DNA of 64,000 bases, taken from the NCBI GenBank assembly GCA_030407085.1, contig CM059584.1, forward strand, positions 90,347,501-90,411,500, given 5' to 3'. A program made the translations under genes and the position numbers. Below are positions 29,148 through 41,730 of this stretch, piece after piece. The notes beneath the pieces were generated by a model, which saw nothing but the letters and a program-made list of their open reading frames with translations, did not search any database and was not told the DNA's origin. Numbering within the stretch: position 1 is the first letter of the stretch; the number at the start of each line of letters is the position of its first letter. This stretch comes from Trichopria drosophilae. Lineage: Eukaryota; Arthropoda; Insecta; Hymenoptera; Diapriidae.

Positions 29148-30052
29148 AAGCTTATAGACGTATTGAAGTTTAGGAAACTGTAATGTTTTAATGTTTTAAT
29201 GTCAAAGAACACTACAAATATCTGTAGTACTTGCTCAAAATTGTTACTAGGGGGTTATTGAATTTTAAAAAATAATTACCTGCTGGCATTCGCTAGAAAA
29301 AAATTCTCTACCCAGAGCACGCCGCGAGGAGACTGCAATGTTAGGATTTCATGCTCCATTTTTTTTGATTTGTTTGTATTTTTTTGTATTTTTTAATTTT
29401 TTTAATTTTTTTTTAATTTTTATTGTATTTTTTTATTTTTTCCAGAATTTTTAAAAACTAACTTCAGATATGAAATTGGCGATTATAAAAACCCCCAAGT
29501 GAATACTATAAATATTTTAAAAAATCGGCCCCATATTGAATCCGCCATTGTGAATTTTCAAACAGCAACTTGAAACTCATAATCAGCGATCCCAATAATC
29601 TTCTAATACCAATTTTTAGCAAATACGATAAATATTTTTGAAAATCGTCCGCCATATTGCATTCGTTATTTGAAATGTTTAAAAAACAACTTCAAAAAAA
29701 AATGTATAACCAGCGATCCCAATTACCCCTTATATGAATTGTGAGCGAATACGATAAATATTTTTGAAAATCGTCTGCCATATTGGATCTGCCATTTTGA
29801 ATTTTCAAAAAGAAACTTCAAATTCGTCCAGGCGGCGTCCCCAGAAACCCTCCAGGAACAGTTTTCGATCAAATCCCATGACGTTTGAAGCAAAAGAATG
29901 AGTGAAAGTTTTGACGCCATTCTCACAAAAGTATTCAAAATTGATGACGTTTGCACTTAAAAAAAACTATTCACAATTTTTTTTTGACATATTTGTATTC
30001 CTTGACATTAAAACATTATAGTTTCCTAAACTTCAATACGTCTATAAGCTTT
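29148..30052. mobile_element. Inverted-repeat-bounded unit (foldback/MITE-like)
   Basis: The left end AAAGCTTATAGACGTATTG (29148) continues through GAAGTTTAGGAAACTGTAATG to TGTCAA, and the right end (about 29996-30052) is its reverse complement with one or two differences. Arms are about 60 bp. There is no open frame. The interior is AT-rich and includes a minisatellite. I see no clear target duplication, so the exact boundaries and class are uncertain. It starts exactly where the R1 fragment ends. Confidence 0.7.
29515..29850. repeat. Minisatellite, period about 120-127 bp
   Basis: Three units begin at about 29519, 29639 and 29766, each with a CCATATTG-ATC-GCCATT core followed by TTTTCAAA and AACTT, and each containing CAGCGATCCCAAT or a relic of it. 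A related array in reverse orientation lies at 48.2-48.7 kb. Confidence 0.7.
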
Positions 30053-33020
30053 ACAAAGCGAGTTTAAGTAGGACCGCCATTTTAACTGTAATATTTTCAA
30101 TATATTTATTTTAATTTTATTAGTACATCTTTAAAATTGTATTCGTAGTTTTCTTTAAAAAAATCATTTCATTCTTAATCGCGAGAGAAAAAGGCTTAGC
30201 AACAAAATGCAATAATGTTAATTGACACCATCCGAACTAAAACATACACAAAAACCTGATTTCGGAGTTCGACGATTCACTTTCTTTTGTCGTCGATTTA
30301 TTCTTCTCCTTTCCTGGAACGAAGTGTAATGGAACAGTGCATTTTTCCTCGTAAAATAGTGGCTTCCGTCAAATGGCTGATCAGGGAAACGTGCGACTTG
30401 GGGACGGGTGCGTTTTCATTCCCAAACTGAAATGGAGCATCTTTGAGATTCATCGATGACGGGGATCGTGTCTCACGGTAAACGTCCTAGTTGAAAAGCA
30501 CTTCGACGAGTCAAAATCCAGGGCACAAGGAAAAATGTCGGTAATGAGTATTCGCGTCGAACATGATCAAAATTGATCCGAAAAGTAGAGTTAGGTTGCT
30601 TACCGAAAATCACGCCAAGGAGATGATCGCATTGCAGCCCTGCACGGGGCACTCCTTGGTAAAATGCTGGCAACCACCTCTTCCTTCTCGAGTTATTGGC
30701 CATGGAGGAACCCGAACCCTGGATACGTAGATTCTGGCTTTCGCATGGACGGCTGAGGATGATCACCGGTCGAAGACGAACTCGAGGACCTTTTCATCGG
30801 AATCGATATGTCCAAAACGTCCGATCGTGTCGAGATTCAATGGAAGAAGAAGTCTCACCACGCTCTGGTTCCAAAATTGCGACTATTCACCCCACGCCCT
30901 GCTTCGTCACGTGATCAGCGACACTAGAACTTATAGAGTCCCGCACGCACACGGTCACGAACTATGTTTTCGCGCGGTCACCTCGCCCAGCGACACCAAC
31001 ATGTGGGTTGCGGAAGCCAGTTCTAATGACTTTTGGTTACACGCTTCCGCCAATCACCAAAATGCTCATGAATTCTATGACGCCGCGGCCGGTACAACAG
31101 ACTCTACCTAATGCCTTTCTCTCGTGCCTTCTCTCTCTCTCTTTTTATCAAGTAGTTAATGGCGCATATACATAAGAGTTTTGTTTACTTCGAAATCGCA
31201 TATTACACAACTATTTTCGCCGCTTTTGTCACCGGCACGCGCGACGCCATTTGGAACGCCTCGCCGCTGAAGTGGCTCGTAATATGCGTAAGACGGGCTA
31301 CGTTGTTTGTTTACATGTCGATGCTTTGTTTACAAGGCGGGAATCAACTCACGGCCGCTGTTGTACTTGATGTGAGTTTTCTGCAGTTTCCTGCATCTTC
31401 GGAAAATGTGAGTATGGCGCCATCTAAGTCGATCTGTAGCTATCGCTATACGGACGTACAGAGGTTCTAGCAGCCAGGGTATGATTCCGGCGTTCGTAGT
31501 TTTGACTACAAGGTTCCATCGGCGAATCCAAATTACACCTGGTTAAATTTCGACTACGAGGTTTAGCTAGGGCTGGGGTTCTGACTACAGGGCCCCAGGT
31601 CTTCCGGTCCTCGTACGGTCGGTATTAGCCTCAGAGGACTGTTATCCTACGAGGACAGAAAAGGCCGGAATATAAAAAAAAAGTTTAATAACTAGAGTGT
31701 CTGCATTGAACTTCGGTTTTCTTTCATAAATGCCTCCCCAGATTTAATCTTCAGCGGTCTTAGAGGGCAACTTGAGTGGGGATCTTAAAGTACATTTACG
31801 GAGATGAGAGGCATCTGTATTGCAGATGTTTTCTTCCAGCTATTTTTCTGTCGTCGCATCAGCCTCCTTGTAGTTTCCACAAAACCCTTATTTTATTAGC
31901 TAATCTCTGATTGATGTCCAGAAGTTTTGCTAGTTCAATGCATGATGGGAGATTCTGATTTGCTATGCGAATCTCCTCACGTTTGATTAAAACTTTCTGC
32001 CAGCTACTATGTGGTCAACCACACACTGACGCGAGTTCTCTATTAAGCTTTATTTTTTACATTAACCTACTTATTCGGCTCATGGTTACGGCCTCATGTA
32101 ACGCACTAAAAGTTAAATTTAATTTTATGGCAGAGTTCCTGTTCTTATATTTTGCTTCGCGAGTCTTCTACTCTGCGCCATATTTACAGTACTTAACTTC
32201 GTATAAAACGTTGATGTTTGAAGCTGCATCTGTGCATCTATTAATGTTGTATAAGCACGCATGTACGATGTGGTATTATGAATTTAATACGTTTTAAGTA
32301 AGCTACATAACCTCTAAGTTGTTGGGAGATGTGGTGTGCAAGATTGAGATTCATTTGTACAAATAAACCCTACGAATTTATCAACCGCACCTTTGAAGTA
32401 ATTAGAGATGATTAATCGCATATCTCGATTATGCCATACCTTGCCATCTACTTGGATTGGGAACCGAATGTTGTAGGGGATACCCTTAATATTAGAAAAC
32501 CCTCCGTGTCGAACTCTCTTGCAGCACGACGTTAGAGAGAAGTTGTACAGTCGAAAAACCTAATCTTGTTTTAGGTCGTGAGTTCTCTCTACGATAGTAA
32601 CTAAAAGTGGGAACTCACCGTTTTAGAACATTCGTTACCTCGTAATTTAGTTAGCCAGCTGCAACCGCTGGTAGGTCTTTAACATCCGGGCCTCATGAGC
32701 CGGCTCGGTATACGCTTAATTGAACGCAAGTCCCCTTCTTCCGGAGACTGTAATAGTGTCTCTCATAGCGGCAAGGCTAATCGAGATCTGCAATTTGGAG
32801 TGAGATATTTCTCATCATATTCGATAAAGACTCTCTGAAAAAAAAAATAGTTTTTTTAACCGTTAATCCCGATGCATGCGTCGTTTTCGACCCAGGGAAA
32901 ATGGAAATAGCACTTTATCAATTGCACAACTATAAGCATTTTCAAACGGTAGGACATATTCGACCCAGGTAGTGGGAGGAAAAGGCTTTAAAATAGCTGT
33001 CGGAATTAAGGGTTAGTAAT
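30053..33020. other. Three kilobases without a recognised gene
   Basis: The sequence from about 30.3 to 31.1 kb is less AT-rich, with overlapping open frames on both strands that show no family features. A short minus-strand stretch around 31850-31990 (for example EEIRIANQNLPSCIELAKLL, then NKIRVLWKLQGG) reads like a coding relic but matches nothing I know. Near 32850-32990, repeated TTCGACCCAGG phrases occur. I see no RNA gene. Confidence 0.3.
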
Positions 33021-33022
33021 AT

Positions 33023-34225
33023 TTTTGCATTAATAATGTGTTTAAAAGTATATCAGCCATAGCATCTGTCCTCGCCATAATGGCTTCAGTTAAAGGAGAC
33101 GCAGCTCTAAAATTATACTCGGCCTCAATTGTATCCACTCTTTTGTATGCTTCCCCCTGCTGGGCCCTCAATCACCTTGACCGACTCGAATCTGCACAAA
33201 TGGACTTTTTTAAAAAATGGCTTAAATTGCCTCGTACAACACCTGCATATCTTCTGCGTCTCGAACTGGGTTTATACCCCATTGCGGTCTAAATTGCCAA
33301 GAGAGCGCTACTCTTAGTTATAAGAATTCTACGTCAGCCAACTTCTAGTTTACAGCGTAAGGGCCTTCTTAGGCTGTTCGAACTGTGAGTCGGAGGATTG
33401 GGTGACCCAGCTTTAAACTGGGTTGGTCAACTGAAACGCGTTCTCAGCGCCTCATGCTTCGATGATTTGTGGCTTGATTTTACGGTTGAGAATTGGACGT
33501 CTCGTGTGATAACAGTGTGTGAGAGTTATGCCACGGATCTACGATACAAGGACCTCCGTCGTTATTGCTCCTCCGAGTCGATTCAGATGCCTATTTACAG
33601 AAAGTTTTCCGACGGTCTCGCCAGTCTGTATCCAACTCGCTGCCAGATTTCTTATCTTCGTCTAAAAGTGCAGCTACGAACTGCCACGGATTTTTCGCGG
33701 TCGCTGTGTATCGGAAATTCGTGGTATACCTACAATCCTTTGGCACTATGTGAAGCTTGTAACATGGGCGAGAGAGAAACTCTCACCCACATACTGTGTG
33801 ACTGTCCTATCTCTCGACCTGCGTGGGAAGGCTTGCGAAGGGATTTCAGAGCTCAGAACCGTTCGCCTAGTAATATAATGGCTTATCTGCTTACAACTGT
33901 GGATCTGACCGCTCTGAGAGCCCTTTTCCTTTTTGTAAAAGCGTGTTTTGTGAGGAGGAAATTTGTTCTTGAGTATTAGCCTTACCGCATGCCGTTTATT
34001 GCATTTACTGCGTTTATTGCGTTTATTGCGTGTATTGCGTTTATTGCGTTTTTGCGTTTATTGCGTTTTTTGCGGCTGTTAATGTACATATCTATTAAGC
34101 ATGAGCGCTTTTTAACATGTGTTTTTTTTTGTAAATTTATTATGTATACTATACCCTCAGGAATATTATTCGAATATGGGTTAATAAATATCTATATATC
34201 TATCTATCTATCTATCTATCTAAAA
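33023..34225 (+). mobile_element. Non-LTR retrotransposon 3' end with tetranucleotide tail
   Basis: The translations show the C-terminal part of a LINE ORF2: KLYSASIVSTLLYASPCWAL, then MDFFKKWLKLPRTTPAYLLR, LRLELGLYPI, and in the next frame a cysteine motif CEACNMGERETLTHILCDC. In-frame stops at about 33290 and 33387 split it. After the stop comes a degenerate GCGTTTATT array (about 33995-34075) and the copy ends in a (TCTA)n tail (about 34190-34220), typical of LINEs with microsatellite tails. The polymerase catalytic region is absent. Confidence 0.78.
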
Positions 34226-34780
34226 ATATGTTAATTTTGAACGTCCTGAAAACGTATTACCATTGGCTATTCATCTTGTGACGTCATACTTATACCATCT
34301 CTAGAAATAACATTGAAAGATACCCTTATTACGCGGTTATAAAATAAAGATGAGAACATAGTGATAGTGCTTGATAGACAAAATAGGTCAATAATAAAAA
34401 TACCCATTCCTGTCCATAAATATTCCATTTTTCATTTTAGAATCTGTAATATATGATTTCTTTGACTTGGCATAATGTTGAACATATCTATCTGTCAGAA
34501 TAAACAAAAGAGTTCTAGCCAATCATATAACGTATTAGTCTTGCTGCAGAGAGTAGACGATCCGATGTTATACTTCTCCACCAATGGCAGTCGATGTATT
34601 CAATGCACATTGTACGAAGTATTTTTACATTTAATGCATTCGTGTACGAATTCGCAATTTCCAAACGAGAAATAACATGTAAAGCTCGACTGCGATTGGC
34701 TTAAAACGAAAAATTGCATTGGAATCAGCAACTTTCCGCACTATTAGAAATCTAGAATCGAAAAAAGTCCAGAATCGACC
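34226..34780. other. AT-rich sequence, nothing recognised
   Basis: Between the LINE tail and the minus-strand SINE. No gene, RNA or repeat signal that I can support. Confidence 0.3.
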
Positions 34781-34789
34781 CACCTTACT

Positions 34790-35308
34790 GGTTACTGCTT
34801 GGATCATCGTGGCAGCCGCCTCGCAGCATACAGTAGGACAAAGGACAAAGCACAAGGCATTTTCTCTCGCTTTAATGACGACTTTGTCTATTCGCGGGTC
34901 GGCTCTCGGGTGGGACGGTTCAGACATCACAGACAACACAAGGACAGTTACAAGGCATAGACTCACCCAGAGCTGGTCCCACCTAACGCCAATATCGGTA
35001 CCACCAGCAGATTCGGCGATCTGTGCCGTAGCGAGCACGTCGCGGAGATTATCCCATCTTTATCCGAGATAAGACCTATGACGCACCAACCGCGGATAAG
35101 ATGCTGACGGTACCGATAACTGCCAACGGGGGTCGGCAGCGGTCTCACATTCGTATCTTCGCCCAGCAAGGTTTCCTGGTTATTCCAAACACTGAACGTA
35201 AGCAGATAAATTTGCATGAAATGGGAATTCGAACTTGGGACGTTCGCGACGCTCAGTTCGAATGAGCTAAGACTGACGTTATAGCCTACTCTACCATCTC
35301 GCCGCTAC
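34790..35308 (-). mobile_element. tRNA-derived SINE, copy 2 (minus strand)
   Basis: On the minus strand the head at about 35308 reads GCGAGATGGTAGAGTAGGC (A-box-like) and, some 60 bp on, CCAAGTTCGAATTCC (B-box-like). The shared core CAGGAAACCTTGCTGGGCGA starts at about 35178 and matches copy 1 at 27655 for roughly 170 bp with substitutions. The tRNA-like heads of the two copies are more different than the cores, which suggests subfamilies or head swapping. The left edge is approximate. Confidence 0.72.
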
Positions 35309-36076
35309 TTTCCCATCAATAGACGCATACAGTAAAACTTCGTGCAGTTCTCGATCCAGGATCGACTAGCAATTTTATCACACGAGAAGTTGCGCAATTT
35401 TATTACACTACTCATTTTAGATTACGCAAGTTGGTCAGTAATTCTGCTAATCTCCTGACTGACATCGACGGTAGTTATCATATACAAAACCTTTGTAGCA
35501 CCCGAACATCTGAGATTGAGTGGATATTACCCGAACTATCGTGGCATCACGTCTACAGTAAAGACAATCTTGCAGACCTGGCCACGCGAGGCGTCTCTGC
35601 GGACGAATTGTCTCCAAATTAGGGGAGAATGGTCCCGACAGGTTACAATTTCCGGAATCAGAATGGCCATCTACCACTCCAAAATTGAGTTCTGACGCGC
35701 TGCTAGAGAATAAAATACAGGCTCTCCACATCAACGCTACTCCTTCAAAGATGCCGCAAGTGAGCGACATTTTGTGTCAATTCTCCTCTTGGCCACATTT
35801 ATGTCGCGTTGTTAATCGTGTTTTACGTTGGTCCAAAAATTGGTTAAATGCCACGATCTTAGTTTAGTACAATAAAATCAATGTGTTAAACAACGCATTT
35901 TTAAGATTCTGCAATCAGAGCAATTTGCAGAGGAATTAACATTACTTTCAAGTAATCCACCGTCCACGAATGGAACGCGTCGGCTGTCAACCGAACAACG
36001 ATTCCCCAAGAAGACTCCACTCGTCCGACTTAACCCGTTTCAGGACAAAGTCGGATTACTGCAAGACGGCGGACGT

Positions 36077-36364
36077 TTGGTGAAAATGTTTCGCCTCTTC
36101 GACGAGAAATTTTCCATCCTACTCCCATTGGGTTATGTGGCGCGGCTGCTGATCCAGCACGCGCATGAACTTTGTCTGCATGGCAATATTACGCTCCCGC
36201 TGAGCACTGTGCGCAATCAAGTTTGGAACTTCCATGCTAGAAAGTCGGTAAAATCGGTAATTAATCGATGCGTTCGGTGCGTTCGCTATGCCGTCGTGAA
36301 GCCCTCTCAATTGATGGGTTCACTGACTCCGACTCAGGTTACACGGCCTATCCGTGTGGTATGA
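36077..36364 (+). pseudogene. BEL/Pao integrase zinc-binding fragment
   Basis: 95 open codons containing RLLIQHAHELCLHGNITLPL and RCVRCVRYAVVKPSQLMG, the HHCC-type domain and the linker that precedes the integrase core in BEL/Pao elements. It is open but isolated: the core after it is interrupted by stops. Confidence 0.75.
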
Positions 36365-36683
36365 TATACTTGACAGGTGGTCGCGATCATCGCTAAATTC
36401 ACGCTTATATGTATGGCGTCGCATGCATTTAAAGCTGGTATGCGCATATACCAGCGCAGCTTTTCTTGCTATATTACAATGCTTCTACTCTCGTCGCGGT
36501 CTCCTGTAACGGATGCACAGCGATTACGGTCCATATTTTAGGCGTACCGGTAAAAATCTGCACGCTGTGCATCGCCCCGCGTTACTTAGCGATGAGCTTC
36601 AAATTCGCCTAGCGGATGAGGTGGTCGAATGGCACTTTATCACATCGGCTGCACCCCGCTTCGGTGCACTGTAGGAGGAAGGG

Positions 36684-36902
36684 GTGAAGTCGATGAAACG
36701 CCATCTCCGGCGAGCTCTCGAATCGCACAGTCCTTCTTATGAGGAGCTATGTACGCTTCTATGCCGTATCGAAGCCTACCTAAATTCTCGATCCTTGGCT
36801 CGGCAATGCGACGATGCTGACAGTCTAGACGTATTTACTCCAGCATATTTCCTTATCAGTGGACCTTTGCTGATTTTGGCTGATTCCTCACCCGGTCTGT
36901 AA
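36684..36902 (+). pseudogene. BEL/Pao integrase C-terminal fragment
   Basis: 72 codons with MKRHLRRALESHSPSYEEL, CRIEAYLNSRSL and SLDVFTPAYFLI. The LNSRPL-like and LTPxHFL-like motifs are diagnostic of the post-core region of Pao integrases. No frame links it to the fragment at 36077-36364. Confidence 0.78.
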
Positions 36903-37230
36903 ACGCAATGGAAATAATCACCAGCTCTTAGAACGTTTCTGAAAATATTGGTCACAAGACGTCGTTATATCCTGCCAGCATCGGTCTAAGTTGTCGCGTA
37001 TTAGCCTGAACTTAAAAATCGGTCATTCGTAATGACCAACTTCTCCCGTCGGAATGGGAATTGGCCCGAATCATAGAGGTCCATCGAGGACACGATGGCT
37101 ACATGAAAGTAGTCACAGTGCGTATAGCGACAAATACTTTGAAGCGTCCTATCGTGAAGCTTGCTTTCTTTCCTATTGATATAGAGCGGGATTCTTGATT
37201 GAAATATTACGACGCATTTCAATTTATTAC

Positions 37231-38050
37231 TAGTTAGTTTAAGCTATTACGTATTCAGTCGGTTTTGCGATACCAGTTTCGCAAGGCCTGTGGCAATGAT
37301 ATGCGATATGTAGCGTCAAATCGACATCGTCACGCCATCCGTCGATGTCAGCGCGAACTACGTCGCAAACTGCAACTCGCGGTTACAGACGCTCCGCGCG
37401 CTACATGTATGTATTCGCTAATCGAGATTTAAATCTCGCGGCGTTTAACCCTTTAAATTTAAGTCAATGTTAACTCGTTCGCCAGATTAACTTCCGCCGC
37501 TAGTTTTTCTAGAAATCTAGTTCCGAGAAGGCAGATTCTACGCGGACTCCGTTGAAACCACATTAGAAAATCAGAGTAAAATCGAATCGCAAATTTTACG
37601 TACGTTTTTCCGAACAACCGTGCTGCACGCAAATCCATTCGCAATTAATCGCCTTTAAAGTCATTATACTGATAATTAGTTTTAAGTAAGTGTGATTAAT
37701 TCGAACTTTGCACACTCGTGGATCAAATTTTCTACATGCATTTATATATTTAAACAAAAAGAGGACTTTTGTCACAATCAAGGACCACACCACCCGAGGG
37801 TAAAGAAGGTTCGCGAACAAACAGAAGATAATGATCGATTCCAATAAGGTTTCGCATGCCTACATTCGTCCAATAAGATGCGAACCATGTAGGGACCGTG
37901 TTGGAAAACCTGGCATCTCTCTCCTTTAGGACATAATCAAGGAGGTCAGATGCTTTTCTAAAATGGAAAAGAAACAAAACAACGTCCATATTCTCCTGGA
38001 TCGCGGACATTTCTACTGTGAGAAATAATAATGCAGTCTGTATGCTCTGA
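37231..38050. other. Probable BEL/Pao 3' LTR and flank
   Basis: The sequence after the integrase tail is non-coding and a good candidate for the 3' LTR of the BEL/Pao relic, but no second copy is visible in the window to prove it. From about 37750 to 38010 a minus-strand open frame without recognisable motifs leads into the minus-strand Gypsy relic. Confidence 0.35.
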
Positions 38051-38885
38051 CGATATATATATAGTTAGCCGTCTAAGATCTTCCAAAAAGGGTGCTTAGG
38101 TGGTTCTTCCTGAACCTGACTTAACTTGTTCAGATACCATTTGTCTGAAGTATCAGGAACCACTTCAATAGCGTTACTTCATGACGTCAGGTTTTTGATC
38201 GGAACCATATATGGAGAGCGCATCCAGTACATGATACATTGCTGCTTTTTGATGTATGACCGAATAGCCGTAATCCTAGAGTTCTAGAGCTCAACGTACC
38301 AATCGACTTACTGGATTGGGAAGGTTACATAACCACTTCAAACTTCTATGATCGGTAACGACCGTTGAATGGTAACCTTCAACATAAGCTAAATTTTTTT
38401 TTCTAAACTTTTTAATTGTTTATATGACAGCTAAATATTCGCGTTCAATAGCCGAATAGTTACGTTCAGCCACATTCATAGTGCGACTAGTGAATGCTAA
38501 CACTATCTTCATCATCGACTTTTTGAACTCGGACAGCTCCAAGTCCCATTCCACTAGCATCAGCTACGATGACGAATTCCTGGGTGAAATCCGGTCGATG
38601 AACTATCGGAGCAGTCACCAACAAGATTTTTATCAGATCGAAAGCATCTTCCTGGTTTTGACCCGAAGCATAACGCTTGCCTTTTCTGGTCAACTGCGTG
38701 AATGGCTCCACAATAGTAGCAAATTCAGGTATGAATTTTCGGTACCAAGACGCCATACCAAGAAATCGTCGAAGTTGTCGGAGATTCTTCGGCGCCGGGT
38801 ACACTTACAATGGACTGGATCTTTTTGGGATCGGGACGAAATCCTTTACGATTAACTAATATAGCGAGATATCGAACCGACAAAA

Positions 38886-39396
38886 TTAACTTTTCATCTG
38901 GTTAATACCAAATGCAGCATCTGTAATTCGTTTTATAATGAATTCTAACCACTGCAAATGCTCTTGGAACGTTTCGGTAACGATAATAATATGATCCAAA
39001 TGTGCAAAAGCATGCGGTCCGAGTTCTGGACCAATAAAATGATCGAGAAGCCTTTGAAAAGTGGCCGGTGCTCTGCATAAGCCGAATGGCATTCTCTTAT
39101 ATTGGAAAAGCCCTTTACCCGGAACAGTGAAAGCAGTGATCAGCTTCGACTCTTTTTTCATTTCAATTTGGTGGTATGCACTACCTAAATCCAGAGTCGA
39201 AATATTGGAATTTGGCTCTTTGCAGCTTCTGACTTATCGAATCCATATATGGTGGTGGATATGCATCAGTCTTCGAAACAACATTGAGTTTCCTGTAATC
39301 CACACTGAAGCGGCATTTCCCGTTGGATTTCTTCACAAGTACCACTAGACTTGACCACGCACTTGTAGAACGTTCGATTATTCGTTCGTCCAGCAT
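38886..39396 (-). pseudogene. Gypsy reverse transcriptase fragments
   Basis: Two adjoining frames give STSAWSSLVVLVKKSNGKCR, FSVDYRKLNVVSKTDAYPPP and then KKESKLITAFTVPGKGLFQY, MPFGLCRAPATFQRLL and the catalytic box region FAHLDHIIIVTE. The box reads LDH instead of the usual YxDD, so the second catalytic aspartate is gone. A frame change lies near 39170-39180. Confidence 0.82.
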
Positions 39397-40381
39397 ATTT
39401 TTACCTGCGAATGCATTTCTTCTATCAACTTTTTAAAAATGAGGTAGTACCGTTGCTTCGCAGGCCGGCTACCAGCTTCCAAAATGATTTTATGTTTAAT
39501 AAGTGAAGTACGTCCGATATGTCCTGAATCTGGCGGTAGTACGTTCTCCAATAGCTTATTAATAGTATGACGCTGTTCTTGGGAGATTTTCTTCACATCA
39601 GGTGAAGACTGAGGTGTATTAGAACCTAATCCAACTAAGGCTACTTCGACGTCGATTTCTCCAAAGCAGCCTTTGATAGATAGTAAATTCTCACGCCGAC
39701 GTAGAATTGCATTAAAAGCTCGGCGAAAGTCAGCACCTAATATTGATATCGCCACGCATAATTAACGCCACAATCTCTTCACTCCAGCTACCCGAAATGG
39801 TAATTTAACCCTACCCTATATAGTAGACGTTCTTCTATCTACTACTTGAGCTCCTCGTCCTTCGCATACTGCTAATGGCCGGCAACAAGCTGCAGCGAAT
39901 TGTAATCCGACCGGACCAATAATTTTGTGAGCAGCACCTGGATCAAATAAAGCTCTCAACTGATATTCTCCAATATCGGTAGGAATCCACAATCTAGTAA
40001 ATTCTTCAGCAGCCGCAGAAATTAATTAATTTCAGTCAAACGCGGGTCTCATTTCCACTACACCGTTGGTAAAGCGAACATTCTTCTTGGAGGTTTTCTT
40101 CTTCGGCACAGAAACCTTCCTACTGCTCTTGGTTCGCATTTCCCGAGAAATTTTGGCAATTATGCACCGTGAATCCAGGTTCCTGACACCGGTAGCATTT
40201 TAATGACTGATCAAATCTTAGATTTGGAGATGTAGAAATCTCCGAATTTCTGGATGGAATCGATTTCTGTTCTTGAACCGGTCTAGATCCTAAAGACATG
40301 TCTCCTTATTTCCTCGACGTCCATTTCGGTGAAGATTGCCTACATGGCCCCAGTTGACTTCCTCTCTCGAAGTTCATTCAT

Positions 40382-40794
40382 TTATCGTTCGAAATTATTT
40401 AACTTCTTGAGAACTTGCTCTAACATTTTCTTGTTTTCGGTATCCTCTGTTGACAATTTTGATTGTGGTACAGATATTGCGGTAACTTCCGGGTTTTTGG
40501 GATATCCACAGCAGTTAACTTTGGATTCGCTTTTCGCAATCGATCCAACTTCCTGTGGTAAGCAACTTCCAGCAGCAAAAACATTTCTGGTTCTGGAGGT
40601 GGCTTGTACAATTTTAGACATCGTATCACTCTCTCCACTTCCATTGCCAATTGAAGTAGATCATCATAATTCTGAATTTCTTCACGACGAATGGCCATTT
40701 GAACTTCCGCACGCAAATTTTGGTGTATCCTATCCAGCTGTCTCTCCATAGTGGGTAAAGTCCTGCATTTATTCAGGATTGTGGGCAAACACAC
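40382..40794 (-). pseudogene. Gypsy gag fragment
   Basis: 124 codons with MERQLDRIHQNLRAEVQMAI, RREEIQNYDDLLQLAMEVE, typical of the C-terminal capsid region of Gypsy Gag (helical, followed by a linker rich in Pro and Lys). The zinc knuckle lies further on in another frame. Confidence 0.6.
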
Positions 40795-41260
40795 GATAAA
40801 GTCATGAATTTACTCGTCTGGACCTTGTATGCGCGCCGGAGCTTCGACTTCTAATCTCTGGTAAAAGTTCCGGTCAATACCATTACATAGGCATGCTGCT
40901 CGACGAAAATTTTCTCAGATACGCCATTCGTGATGTACCAACCGATACCATTTCATAAATTTGGAAAAGCTATTAGCACTTGATGGTTGGCCAATCCAGG
41001 CAATTGTTGCTTCTCTTCAACTCGAATAAAAAATTCCTCGATAGTTTGGGAGTCTCCAGAGAATTGAAAACCCCACTTCCGGACAACTTCACCGAGATCT
41101 TGTGATTATGCATGTGCGTTAATTGTCCTATTCACAAGATCCCGAATTTGATTCAACTCCTTCAGGATGGTCTGATAAAGCTGCTGCACTCGCCCCTCCC
41201 TAGGAGCATCATGAGGGGTTGAGTCCATGGAGCCATCATCGGGTGAGTAATTAAAACCAA

Positions 41261-41546
41261 ACATTTTCACAAATGACCCTTTTGCCTACTATTTTGGATA
41301 ATTGCTTGAAATTCATTTGGCATAAAGTCCTTTTATCCAAAAGTTTATTACATAAACTATTGGGAATATCTAATTCCACATTGAAATATATGAAAACAAA
41401 TAAATGATTTAAAATAAATATATAATTTAAAAAAATATAATTTGAATTTAAATCTTGGAAACGGTACTTAATCCACTGAAACCGTTTTTCAACGCAATGT
41501 TAATAATTTTCGAATATAATGAAATTATTAAGAAAACAGTAATTTT
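41261..41546. other. AT-rich junction between two Gypsy-type elements
   Basis: Very AT-rich, no coding signal. It separates the minus-strand relic from the truncated LTR of the next element. Confidence 0.4.
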
Positions 41547-41730
41547 CCCCCTCTGGGTCGATCTCTTGCTCCCCGGGTACATAGAGCCAGCCGAGTAAGG
41601 CCGCTTACCTGACGCAGCGTTTCCCCCCGGGAAATGCCAAAGTCCGGTTAACGGACGGTAACGGTCGGAAACATTTTCCAAAACGGCAAAAGCCGTGCAA
41701 TTGTGCGTGCTTCGAAAAGTACGTCACAAT
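41547..41730 (+). repeat. 5' LTR remnant
   Basis: 184 bp matching the 3' copy with few differences. Its left end stops abruptly at CCCCCTCTGG, whereas the 3' copy continues upstream, so the outer LTR part is deleted. Confidence 0.78.

Larger units (their letters stand above)
35330..37230 (+). mobile_element. BEL/Pao relic: protease start, RNase H end, integrase
   Basis: Order on the plus strand: a protease active-site fragment (VLDPGSTSNFI, about 35336), then directly the end of RNase H (EWILPELSWHHVYSKDNLAD, then LATRGVSADEL), so nearly all of reverse transcriptase is deleted. The integrase zinc-binding region (36077-36364, ending CVRCVRYAVVKPSQLMG), a decayed integrase core, and the Pao-type C-terminal domain (36684-36902, EELCTLLCRIEAYLNSRSL) follow. 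A last block VHRGHDGYMKVVTVR lies near 37080. Stops and frameshifts are frequent. Confidence 0.82.
38060..41260 (-). mobile_element. Ty3/Gypsy relic (minus strand)
   Basis: Reading the minus strand from high to low coordinates: Gag (about 41100-40800, GFQFSGDSQTIEEF), the Gag remainder 40794-40382, a zinc knuckle near 40200-40150 (CYRCQEPGFTVHNC), protease-to-RT linker 39755-39378, RT 39396-38886, RT thumb/RNase H start 38804-38487, and RNase H end near 38400-38200 (VVTDHRSLKWLC). Integrase is not seen. Every block sits in a different frame. It lies head-to-head with the plus-strand Gypsy derivative at 41.5-45.3 kb, whose RT is similar. Confidence 0.82.

Noticed and set aside
30473..30914. 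Overlapping open frames on both strands near 30.5-30.9 kb
   Set aside because: Composition only; no domain, splice signals or second copy to support them.
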